A program made the position numbers and the translations under genes. From Bryobacterales bacterium (GTDB lineage Bacteria; Acidobacteriota; Terriglobia; Bryobacterales; Bryobacteraceae): 64,000 bases of DNA. The DNA lies in the NCBI GenBank assembly GCA_003170915.1, contig PMYB01000234.1, positions 1-64,000 of the forward strand, given 5' to 3'. Each line of letters begins with the position of its first letter. Positions within the stretch are counted from its first letter, which is position 1. Under the pieces are notes generated by a model that saw nothing but the letters and a program-made list of their open reading frames with translations, was not told the DNA's origin and searched no databases. This document shows, piece by piece, positions 1 to 8,389 of the stretch.

Positions 1-118
1 GACTTATAGCCGGACAGTAGTGTATCTATATGAAGCGTGTTAGGGTTACGGCGACAGTGTTGACAACCGCACAGAACCGCTGTTAACAGGGAGACTTCAG
101 TACGGGCCATCCCCCCTC

Positions 119-961
119 GTGTCTTCCAATCCTGTCCAAACGGCTGGTGAAAATAAACCGTTTAGGGTCGATTGCATATATGATGACATCATGGTTTTCG
201 CCGATGCGCTGCTGGCACAGCGGATTGAAGCCGCCGAGGCGGCCAACGCCCGGGGGTGCAGCCCTCGCGGCGCCAGTGTGCTCGAAGTGGCCGGCGGCTG
301 CGCCATTTTCACGGGCGCGGATTCGCCCCTGACCCACGCCGTGGGAATCGGTCTGAACGGCACCGTGAGCGAGGCGGAGATCGGCGCTCTGGAGACGTTC
401 TTTCGCAGCCGCGGCGCCAAGGCCACTATCGACCTCTGCCCCCTGGCCGACCCCGGCCTGCTCCAGGCGCTGGGCCATCGCGGCTACCGGCCCACGGAGT
501 TCAACAACGTTCTGGTCAGGCGGCTGGCCCGGTCGGAAATCGTGCTCACGCCGCGCGTGCGGCGCGCGGTGGCCGGCGAAGACGATCTGTGGTCCTACAC
601 CGTGGGCCGGGGCTTCTTCGATCAGATCGAGCTCACCACCGAGGAGATGGACGTGGGCCGCGCCATCTTCGCCATGCCCGGAGCGATGTGCTATCTGGGG
701 GTCGCGGAGACCGGCGCCAGCGCCGGAGGAGCCGCTTTGGCGATACGCGATGGCCTGGCGACCCTGTTTGCCGACAGTACCGTCGCCCAGTTCCGCTGCC
801 ATGGCCTGCATCGCGAGCTCATTGCCGCGCGGCTGAACGAAGCGGTCGCGCAGGGCTGCGATATGGCCACGGCTTCCACGCTGCCCGGCGGCGTATCGCA
901 GCGTAATTACGAGCGCGCCGGCTTCGAGGTGGTCTATACCAAGGTGACCCTGGTGGCGTAA
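119..961 (+). CDS. GNAT-family N-acetyltransferase
   Basis: 280 aa ORF; C-terminal QRNYERAGFEVVYTKVTLV is typical of GNAT C-termini; duplicated GNAT-like layout. Confidence 0.75.
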   Translation: MSSNPVQTAGENKPFRVDCIYDDIMVFADALLAQRIEAAEAANARGCSPRGASVLEVAGGCAIFTGADSPLTHAVGIGLNGTVSEAEIGALETFFRSRGAKATIDLCPLADPGLLQALGHRGYRPTEFNNVLVRRLARSEIVLTPRVRRAVAGEDDLWSYTVGRGFFDQIELTTEEMDVGRAIFAMPGAMCYLGVAETGASAGGAALAIRDGLATLFADSTVAQFRCHGLHRELIAARLNEAVAQGCDMATASTLPGGVSQRNYERAGFEVVYTKVTLVA

Positions 962-1028
962 GCGTTTTTTTTGAGATATTCGTCGCTCCTCCGGCACTAC
1001 TTTGACTTAGAATCGGGAAATCCAAATC

Positions 1029-2876
1029 GTGTGGCTCGACCACTGGGTGGCGGCGTGTCTGGTTCCCCTCGCGGCGTGGATGCTGCTGAGTGGACTCGAT
1101 GACCTGTTTATCGACCTGGTCTTCTTCCTAACGGGGCGAAAACAGTTTCGGTGGCCGGCGGAATCGGAGTTGGATCAAACTCCTCAGCGCCGGATGGCCA
1201 TTCTTGTGCCTCTGTGGCGCGAATACCGCGTCATCGGACGGATGCTGGAGCACAATCTCTCGGTCATTCGTTACGAAAACTACGACATATTCGTCGGCGT
1301 CTATCCCAATGACGAACTCACGGAGCGCGCGGTAGCCGAGACGGAGCGCCGCCACCCGCGCGTCCACTCGGCCCCGGTCCCCCACGACGGCCCCACTTCC
1401 AAGGGCGACTGTCTGAATTGGATCTACCGCCGGATGATGGACTACGAAGCCCGCCACGGAATCCGTTTCGAGGTGGTGGTTACGCACGATGCCGAGGACC
1501 TGATCCACGGGGAATCGCTGCGTTTGATCAATTGGTTCTCGCGAAGCTACGACATGGTGCAAATTCCGGTGCTGCCCCTGCCCACGGGGCTGGACGAATT
1601 CACGCACGGGCTCTACTGCGACGAGTTCGCGGAATACCAGTTGAAAGACATCCCGGCGCGGCAGCGGCTCCGCGGGTTTCTGCCCTCCAATGGCGTCGGA
1701 ACCGGCTTTGCGCGCGCCGCGCTGGAACGGCTGGGCGAGGTCCATCAGGGACGCATCTTCGACCCCGAAGCCCTGACCGAAGACTACGATAACGGCTACC
1801 GGCTGCATGTTCTCGGTTATCGCCAGGTGTTTGTCCCGATCCGGCTGGATGCCGCCGCCCGGGTGGCGACGCGCGAGTACTTTCCGCGAAACTTCCGCTC
1901 GGCCGTTCGCCAGCGCAGCCGGTGGGTGGTGGGCATTGTACTCCAGGGCTGGCAGCGCCACGGATGGCGTCCATGGCGGCAGGTCTACTGGTTCTGGCGG
2001 GACCGTAAAGGCCTGGTGGGCAATCTGCTCTCGCCGGCCGGCAACCTGTTTCTGCTGTATGGCGTATCGAGTTACTTGTTGACCGCCCAGCCCGGCCAAT
2101 CATGGCACCTGGGCAGCTACGTCCCATTGTGGGTGACCCGCGTTTATGCGATTACGTTTGGGATCTCGCTGCTGCAAGCCGCGGTGCGGGCGCATTGCAG
2201 CGCGCGTATCTACGGATGGCGATTCGCCGCGGCATCGCCGCTGAGGATCTTCTGGGGCAACGTGTTGAACTGCGCCGCCACGGTCGCCGCCGTGGGGCAG
2301 TTCATGGGTGCGCGCATGGAACACCGCACCCTGGCCTGGCACAAGACCGAGCACGCTTACCCCGCACACCGCACCCCGGAGCAGGGAAGGCCCCGGCTGG
2401 GTGAGGTCCTGATGGGCATGAACTGTGTATCGACCGGTCAACTCGAAGCGGCTTTGCGCAAGGTTCCAGAAAGCCTCCGGCTTGGTGAATATCTTCTGCA
2501 ATTACAGCAGATTTCCGAAGAAAATCTCTACCAAGCCTTGAGCTCTCAGATGGGAATCCCGTGGGGGCTTCCCAGCAGTGCGGAGGTGAACCGTCTGGCG
2601 ACGCGGGCGCTGCCGGCGGCAGTGGCGCTGCGGTGGAAGGTGATGCCCTACCGGGTGGATGCGGGCCAGCTTCACGTAGTCACGGCGGACGTGCCGTCGA
2701 AAGCCATGATTCGGGAACTGAACCGCCTTTCCGAGTTGGAGCTCCGCTTCCACCTCATCCGGCCGAAGGAGTTCGAGGACTTGGCTAGAGAGTATCTGCC
2801 GGCGCCGCCTTCAGCCAGCTATCCTGCCCATAGAAATTTTAGATTGGACTCGCCCGAAACGCGGCCCATACACTAA
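1029..2876 (+). CDS. NfrB-like membrane glycosyltransferase (GT2) with C-terminal MshEN/T2SSE-N domain
   Basis: GT2 motifs (HDAEDLIHGESL, LTEDYDNGYRL, RQRSRWVVGI) plus C-terminal RLGEVLMGMNCVSTGQLEAAL MshEN-like segment; GTG start. Confidence 0.8.
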   Translation: MWLDHWVAACLVPLAAWMLLSGLDDLFIDLVFFLTGRKQFRWPAESELDQTPQRRMAILVPLWREYRVIGRMLEHNLSVIRYENYDIFVGVYPNDELTERAVAETERRHPRVHSAPVPHDGPTSKGDCLNWIYRRMMDYEARHGIRFEVVVTHDAEDLIHGESLRLINWFSRSYDMVQIPVLPLPTGLDEFTHGLYCDEFAEYQLKDIPARQRLRGFLPSNGVGTGFARAALERLGEVHQGRIFDPEALTEDYDNGYRLHVLGYRQVFVPIRLDAAARVATREYFPRNFRSAVRQRSRWVVGIVLQGWQRHGWRPWRQVYWFWRDRKGLVGNLLSPAGNLFLLYGVSSYLLTAQPGQSWHLGSYVPLWVTRVYAITFGISLLQAAVRAHCSARIYGWRFAAASPLRIFWGNVLNCAATVAAVGQFMGARMEHRTLAWHKTEHAYPAHRTPEQGRPRLGEVLMGMNCVSTGQLEAALRKVPESLRLGEYLLQLQQISEENLYQALSSQMGIPWGLPSSAEVNRLATRALPAAVALRWKVMPYRVDAGQLHVVTADVPSKAMIRELNRLSELELRFHLIRPKEFEDLAREYLPAPPSASYPAHRNFRLDSPETRPIH

Positions 2877-2904
2877 ATAGGGGCAACCCCAAAGAGGAAA
2901 GATT

Positions 2905-4128
2905 GTGGCGCCACCGGAAGCCAGAAGCCAGGTCGAGCTACTGCACCAGATCAGCAACATCGTCAGCTCCAATCTGGGCCTCGAGCGGATGCTGCAGGAG
3001 TTGATCGCGATGGCGGTCGACGTGACGGGCTGCGACGCCTGCCTGGTTTACCTGGTGGACCACGCCAGCCACGAGATCGTGCTGCGCGCTTCGCAACTGC
3101 CGCATGCGCCGGAGATCGGCAAGATCCGGATGAAGATAGGCGAAGGCATCACGGGTTGGGTGGCCCAGCATAAGTCCGTGGTGGCGCTCGCGGCCAACGC
3201 CGCGGCGGACGCGCGGTTCAAGACCTTCCAGGCGTTGCCGGAAGACACCTACCAGGCCTTTCTATCGGTGCCGCTGATCAGCAACGGAGAGCTGATCGGG
3301 GTCATCAACGTGCATCACAAGGCCAAGCACCCGCACACGCCCGAAGAGACCGCGTTAATCGGCTTCATCGGCGAGCAACTGGGCGGCGCCATCGCCAAGT
3401 CCAAACTGGAGGAGCGAACCGAGAGCGCGGCCCGGCGCATGGAGGCGCTGGCCGGACTGGCGCGGACAATTTCGGAAGAGGATTATCTCGACCGTATTTT
3501 GCAGGCCATCGCGGAGATGGTGGCGGAGACGCTGGATTCGCCGGTGTGCTCCATCATGCTGGTGGACGAGGACCGCCGCGAGCTGGTGATTTCGGCGGCG
3601 CGGTGCTCGTCGCCGGACTATCTGCACAAGAAGCCGCTGAAGATCGAGGACTCGCTGATCGGACGCGTGGTGCGCGAAGGGCGGGTCATCGCGATTCGCG
3701 ACGTGTTGGAGGAGAAGCAGTACCGCTACCCCGAATTAGCGCGCAGGACGGGCTTGGCTTCGCTGCTGTCAGTGCCGTTGATGACGCGCGAAAAGGCGAT
3801 CGGCACCATCAACCTTTACACTCGCGAAGTCCGCCAGTTCACCGAAGACGAGATCGGCTTCGTCAAGGTGGTAGCGGGCCAGGCTGCCATCGCCATCGAG
3901 AACGCCCGGCTGATGTCGGAAGCCCTCGAGATAAAGCGCACGCTCGAAGCGCGCAAGCTCATGGAGCGGGCCAAGGGCATCCTGCAGCACAAGCACAACC
4001 TCACCGAAGAAGAGGCCTACCTGAGGCTGCGCAATGAGAGCCGCCGGCTGCGGCGGTCCATGCGCGACCTGGCCGAAGCCGTGATCCTGGCCGACGACCT
4101 CGAGCGGAAGAAAAGCCCCAACGCGTGA
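2905..4128 (+). CDS. GAF-GAF-ANTAR domain protein
   Basis: Two GAF-like domains; C-terminal LMERAKGILQHKHNLTEEEAYLRLRNESRRLRRSMRDLAEAVI matches the ANTAR RNA-binding helical pattern. Confidence 0.8.
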   Translation: MAPPEARSQVELLHQISNIVSSNLGLERMLQELIAMAVDVTGCDACLVYLVDHASHEIVLRASQLPHAPEIGKIRMKIGEGITGWVAQHKSVVALAANAAADARFKTFQALPEDTYQAFLSVPLISNGELIGVINVHHKAKHPHTPEETALIGFIGEQLGGAIAKSKLEERTESAARRMEALAGLARTISEEDYLDRILQAIAEMVAETLDSPVCSIMLVDEDRRELVISAARCSSPDYLHKKPLKIEDSLIGRVVREGRVIAIRDVLEEKQYRYPELARRTGLASLLSVPLMTREKAIGTINLYTREVRQFTEDEIGFVKVVAGQAAIAIENARLMSEALEIKRTLEARKLMERAKGILQHKHNLTEEEAYLRLRNESRRLRRSMRDLAEAVILADDLERKKSPNA

Positions 4129-4310
4129 CCCGGGGTCTCAGGCTGCTTTCAGCGTCATGCTTTCTGGATCCCACAAGCACACTCGCTCGTCGAAGTAGCC
4201 GATATTCGACAGCAGCGCCGGGGTTGACTCACCTTGCGCCGGTAGCCACAGAATGCCATCACTCGAGGTCCGCTCTTCGGCAGTTGTGGCAAACTGGATG
4301 GGGACGAGTC

Positions 4311-4604
4311 ATGGCAGCCGCTGCCCCGCCGTTGTTTGATGAGGCCGTATTCCATTGCCAACAGGCCGCGGAAAAGGCGCCCAAGGGATTTCTCGCGTTC
4401 AACGGCTGCAGTTTCCGGAAGACCCATAACTTGGAGTAGATCGGCGAGCAGTGTCTGGCCATCGATCCATCATCGCGCGGTGTCATCGATCAGGCGGTGC
4501 CGCTCAGCGAGTATGCCTGGAAGTTCCGGTATCCCGGTGAGCCTTTTCAGCCAGAGCCGGATGAAGTGGTCGAGGCGCTCATGACCGCTCGGGGAGTCCC
4601 GTAA
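4311..4604 (+). pseudogene. HEPN-domain protein relic with in-frame TAG
   Basis: PPLFDEAVFHCQQAAEKAPKGFLAFNGCSFRKTHNLE-TAG(4437-4439)-IGEQCLAIDPSSRGVIDQAVPLSEYAWKFRYPGEPFQPEPDEVVEALMTARGVP-stop; HEPN HxQQAAEKxxK and R..H motifs continue in the same frame across the stop. Confidence 0.75.
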
Positions 4605-4696
4605 GCCGTCTGCCATTCGACGCGCGCCCCTGAATCGTCAGCGAGCCGCAGCCGCCGACCACCTGCTGGCGTACCGAAACGCAATATAATCTAGCT

Positions 4697-5896
4697 ATGT
4701 CCAATCCCGACGTGCCCCGCAGGGCCTTCCTCCGTGGCGTCACCGCCGCCACGGCGCTTTCCTATTCCCGAGTTTTCGGAGCTAACGACCGGGTGCAACT
4801 CGGCCTGATCGGCTGCGGCGAACGCGGCCGGAGCGACATGGGGAAGTTCATTAAGGCGGGTAACACCGATGTGGTGGCCCTGTGCGACATCTACGGCGCG
4901 CAGACGGACCGCGCCAAACAAGACGCGGCCAACGCCAGGAGCTTCACCGACCACCGCGCGCTGCTCGCGCTGAAGGACGTGGATGTGGCGCTGATTGCCG
5001 TTCCCGACCACTGGCACGCGGCCACGGCCACGGACGCGCTCAACGCGGGCAAAGACGTGTACGTGGAAAAACCGCTGACGCTGAAGATCGAAGAAGGCCC
5101 CATCATCGTCAAGGCGGCGCGCCTCAACAACCGCATTTGCCAGGTGGGCATGCAGCAGCGTTCCGGCAAGCACTACCTGGAGGCCAAACAACTCTACATG
5201 GACACGGGCAAGCTGGGCAAAATCACGCTGGCGCGCACTTGGTGGCACGGGAATTCCTATCACTTGCGCAAAGCGCCGGCGTCGCTCCAGACGCAGCCCG
5301 CAAACCTCGATTGGGCGCACTTCCTGGGCCCCCTGAAGTGGCGCGACTGGGACCCGCAACAGTACTGGAATTGGCGCGCGTACCTGGATTTCGGCGGCGG
5401 GCAGGTGACCGACCTGTTCACCCACTGGATCGACGTGGTTCACATGTTCATGGGCCAGGACAATCCGATTTCGGCGGCGGCGGCGGGCGGCGTCTATCAC
5501 TACAAGGACGGCCGCACCGCACCCGACACCATCAACGTGCTGCTGGAATACCCGTCGCAGTTCACGGCCACGTTCGAAGCCACGCTGGCTCCCGGCGTCA
5601 CGGGGGCGGCCGTGGAGTTGTGCGGCACCCAGGGGCGCCTGTGGATCGATCGCTCGCGCTACGAATTCCATCCGCTCGGGCGCAACGCGCAAGCCACCGT
5701 GGTGCAGGCGTCGAGCGACCTGGATCTGGATCACGTTCAGAACTTCCTCGAGTGCGTCCGCTCGCGCCAACTGCCCAACGGCGACGTGCTCATCGGCCAC
5801 CGCTCGGCGCAAGCTTCGCACCTGGGCAATCTCTCGTACGTGCAGAAGCGGCGCATCGATTTCGACCCGGTGCGCGAAGAGATTCTGCCGTTCTGA
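4697..5896 (+). CDS. Gfo/Idh/MocA family oxidoreductase, Tat-type signal
   Basis: RRAFLRG leader, GLIGCGERG Rossmann, PDHWHA and EKPLT motifs. Confidence 0.9.
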   Translation: MSNPDVPRRAFLRGVTAATALSYSRVFGANDRVQLGLIGCGERGRSDMGKFIKAGNTDVVALCDIYGAQTDRAKQDAANARSFTDHRALLALKDVDVALIAVPDHWHAATATDALNAGKDVYVEKPLTLKIEEGPIIVKAARLNNRICQVGMQQRSGKHYLEAKQLYMDTGKLGKITLARTWWHGNSYHLRKAPASLQTQPANLDWAHFLGPLKWRDWDPQQYWNWRAYLDFGGGQVTDLFTHWIDVVHMFMGQDNPISAAAAGGVYHYKDGRTAPDTINVLLEYPSQFTATFEATLAPGVTGAAVELCGTQGRLWIDRSRYEFHPLGRNAQATVVQASSDLDLDHVQNFLECVRSRQLPNGDVLIGHRSAQASHLGNLSYVQKRRIDFDPVREEILPF

Positions 5897-5943
5897 CGGC
5901 TTGCTATACTGAAGTTTCTAAGCCATAACTACCAAGGAGTTTC

Positions 5944-6501
5944 ATGATTTCCGCAACACAACTGCGCCCTGGGATGGTCGTCAAGTTCAACAACGAGCTG
6001 TACTCGATCTTCAGCGTGAATCACCGTACGCCCGGCAATTTGCGAGGGTTCGTGCAGGTCAGAATGCGCAGCCTGCGCAGCGGATCCATGACCGAGCACC
6101 GCTTCTCTTCCGAGGACAAGGTGGAGAAGGCGCTGCTCGAAGAGCACGAAATGCAGTACCTGTACGACGACGGCGAATACTACTATTTCATGAACACGGA
6201 GAACTTCGAGCAGATGCACCTGATGAAGGACCTGCTGGGCGACGCCACCCAATACCTCATCCCGCAGTTGATGGTCAAAGTGGAATTCCACGAAGGCAAG
6301 CCGATGAGCGTGGAGCTGCCGGCGACCGTCGATATGACGGTGCTGGAAACCGAGCCGGGCATGAAGGGCGCGACCGTCTCCAACGTCACCAAGCCGGCCA
6401 AGCTGGAGACGGGGCTGGTGGTGCAGGTGCCGTCGTTCATCACCGAAGGCGAGAAGATCCGCGTCAACACCGCCGAAGGCACTTACCAGGAACGGGCCTA
6501 G
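5944..6501 (+). CDS. efp: Elongation factor P
   Basis: 185 aa, full-length EF-P; loop tip PGNLRGF; AAGGAG SD upstream. Confidence 0.95.
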   Translation: MISATQLRPGMVVKFNNELYSIFSVNHRTPGNLRGFVQVRMRSLRSGSMTEHRFSSEDKVEKALLEEHEMQYLYDDGEYYYFMNTENFEQMHLMKDLLGDATQYLIPQLMVKVEFHEGKPMSVELPATVDMTVLETEPGMKGATVSNVTKPAKLETGLVVQVPSFITEGEKIRVNTAEGTYQERA

Positions 6502-6509
6502 CCTTAGCC

Positions 6510-7829
6510 TCACAGCCTCCGCAGCGCCGCCGCCAGTTCTTCCTCCTCTTCCGGAAACACCGTCCTCAAGTCGAGGATGAGCCTTTCGTTTTCGATGCGG
6601 GCCACCACCGGCGGATCGCCCGCGCGCAGGCGGCGCTCGGCATCCGCCAGGTTCGGGCATTCGATGGCGATCAGCCAGGTGGGAATGGATTGCTCCGGCG
6701 TGGCGCCGCCTCCGGCCACGGAGCTTCCGGGCACGACTTCGGCGTGGATACCCGGGACGCGGGTTACCAGCGCCTCGGCGCGCGCGCGAATCTGGGCGGC
6801 CGTCTGGCGGATCAGGGAAAGCGCCGGCAGGTCGTCCCACCGCTCGAGCAACAGGCTGCGCAGCGTGTTCCCGAGAGCCTGGTAGATGATTTTGTCGAGC
6901 CGCAGGGCGCGGAACAGCGGGTTGCGCCGCAGGCGGGCGACGATCTCCGGTTTCCCGGCAAGAATCCCCGCCTGGGGACCGCCGAGCAGCTTGTCGCCGC
7001 TGAAGGAGATCAAATCGGCGCCGGCCTTCAGGCTATCGGAGACCAGCGGTTCTTCGATACCGAACGCCAGCAGGTCCACCACGCAGCCGCTGCCGAGGTC
7101 CTCATACACGGGCACGCCGCGCTCGCGCCCCAAGGCCACCAACTCGCGCAGCTCGGGCCGCGCGGTGAAGCCCGAGATGCGAAAGTTGCTGGGATGGACG
7201 CGCAGCAGCAGCTTGGTGCGATCATTGATGGCGGCGCGGTAGTCGGCAATCACAGTCCGGTTGGTAGTCCCGACTTCGCGGACGGACGCGCCCGACCGCG
7301 CCATGATATCGGGGATGCGGAAACCGTCGCCGATTTCGATCAGCTCGCCGCGCGAAACCACCACTTCGCCGCCGGCGGCCATTTCGTTCAGCGCCAGAAA
7401 AATGGCGGCGGCATTGTTATTGACCGCGATTCCCGGCGCGCCCAGCAGCCGCTCCAGCAGGCCCGCGGCATGCACATCGCGCTGGCCGCGGCGACCGGTC
7501 GCCAGATCGTATTCCAGGTTGGAATAGCCGGGCAGCACGTGGATGGAGCCCAGCGGCGCGCGTCCCAGGTTGGTATGCAGCACGACCCCGGTGGCATTGA
7601 CGACGCGCCGCAGCGACGGCCGTTCCAGCGCCGCCAGGGCCTTTTCGACGCGTGCTTCAGCCGGTGGCCCGCCGGCACGGCCGCCCAGGATTTCCTCCCG
7701 GAGTTCATCGAGCGCGCGCCGGATTTCCACCGCCACCAGCGCGCGCGGGAACCGCGTCAGGGCGGGGAAGAGGCGTTCCAGCACTTCATGCACCGCCGGC
7801 AAATCGCGCAGCTTGTCGTTTTCGTCCAC
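6510..7829 (-). CDS. selA: L-seryl-tRNA(Sec) selenium transferase
   Basis: 439 aa; RRVVNATGVVLHTNLGRAPL and PLP-lysine motif SFSGDKLLGGPQAG; RLDKIIYQALGNTLRSLL. Confidence 0.93.
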   Translation of the reverse strand: MDENDKLRDLPAVHEVLERLFPALTRFPRALVAVEIRRALDELREEILGGRAGGPPAEARVEKALAALERPSLRRVVNATGVVLHTNLGRAPLGSIHVLPGYSNLEYDLATGRRGQRDVHAAGLLERLLGAPGIAVNNNAAAIFLALNEMAAGGEVVVSRGELIEIGDGFRIPDIMARSGASVREVGTTNRTVIADYRAAINDRTKLLLRVHPSNFRISGFTARPELRELVALGRERGVPVYEDLGSGCVVDLLAFGIEEPLVSDSLKAGADLISFSGDKLLGGPQAGILAGKPEIVARLRRNPLFRALRLDKIIYQALGNTLRSLLLERWDDLPALSLIRQTAAQIRARAEALVTRVPGIHAEVVPGSSVAGGGATPEQSIPTWLIAIECPNLADAERRLRAGDPPVVARIENERLILDLRTVFPEEEEELAAALRRL

Positions 7830-7854
7830 GAATTCGATGGTACACTGGAAACGT

Positions 7855-7932
7855 CGGGGCGTGGCTCAGCCTGGCTAGAGCGCCTGGTTCGGGACCAGGA
7901 GGTCGGTGGTTCGAATCCACTCGCCCCGACCA
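7855..7932 (+). tRNA. tRNA-Pro (anticodon CGG), CCA encoded
   Basis: Cloverleaf by eye: acceptor CGGGGCG/CGCCCCG, D-arm GCTC..GAGC, anticodon arm CCTGG-TTCGGGA-CCAGG, T-arm GGTTCGAATCC, A73-CCA; C1:G72 as in bacterial tRNA-Pro. Confidence 0.95.
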
Positions 7933-8089
7933 GCCTTTTCAGCCGTTTCCAGCCTTTTGCAGACGGAACCGGCTCTACGCCAAAAAAGGATGACTGCCGC
8001 AAAGCGATAAAGCCGTTCAGAATAAAGCACGGCCTCGATGCAGATGACGAGAGCGTCATCGCTACGCTTCACCTCATGAATCAGGACGG

Positions 8090-8276
8090 CATCGACATTC
8101 CCGAAGTCGGTGAGCAGGTGCTGGGCCAGGGGTATCAGCCAGCGGACGCGCCGCGGTCCGTCATGGGCGGCCAACCGGCGTCCGTCGCCTTCTATGGAGA
8201 GGCTCCGGACATGGTTTCGGGCGTGATGCGGCTCGACGCCCGGATACCCACGAATGTTCCGTCCGGCACCCGGTAG
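8090..8276 (+). pseudogene. Relic of a TIGR03437-like (Solibacter C-terminal) domain
   Basis: QPASVAFYGEAPDMVSGVMRLDARIPTNVPSGTR resembles the family end (VLYAGxAPGxVxGxxQVNxxIPxGVPSG); no upstream gene body. Confidence 0.5.
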
Positions 8277-8389
8277 GCTCGGCTACGCGGTCAAGCCGGG
8301 CGGACATCAAACGCATGGCGGTCCGAGGCCATGAACGCAACGAGCGGCGCTTCAGATACCACGCGGCCCGGCGACGGACCCGATCCTGC

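Noticed and set aside
80-89. Palindrome CTGTTAACAG upstream of the GNAT gene
   Set aside because: Short 10 bp palindrome; not enough to claim an operator.
4136-4260. Minus-strand peptide GILWLPAQGESTPALLSNIGYFDERVCLWDPESMTLKAA
   Set aside because: Looks protein-like but has no start or identifiable family; too little to call a pseudogene.
4691-5821. 376 aa minus-strand ORF
   Set aside because: Antisense of a clear Gfo/Idh/MocA gene; no family-like motifs.
6690-8276. 528 aa plus-strand ORF over selA and the tRNA
   Set aside because: Shadow ORF: low-complexity GC-driven translation antisense to canonical selA and across a tRNA; only its last part resembles a TIGR03437-like relic.
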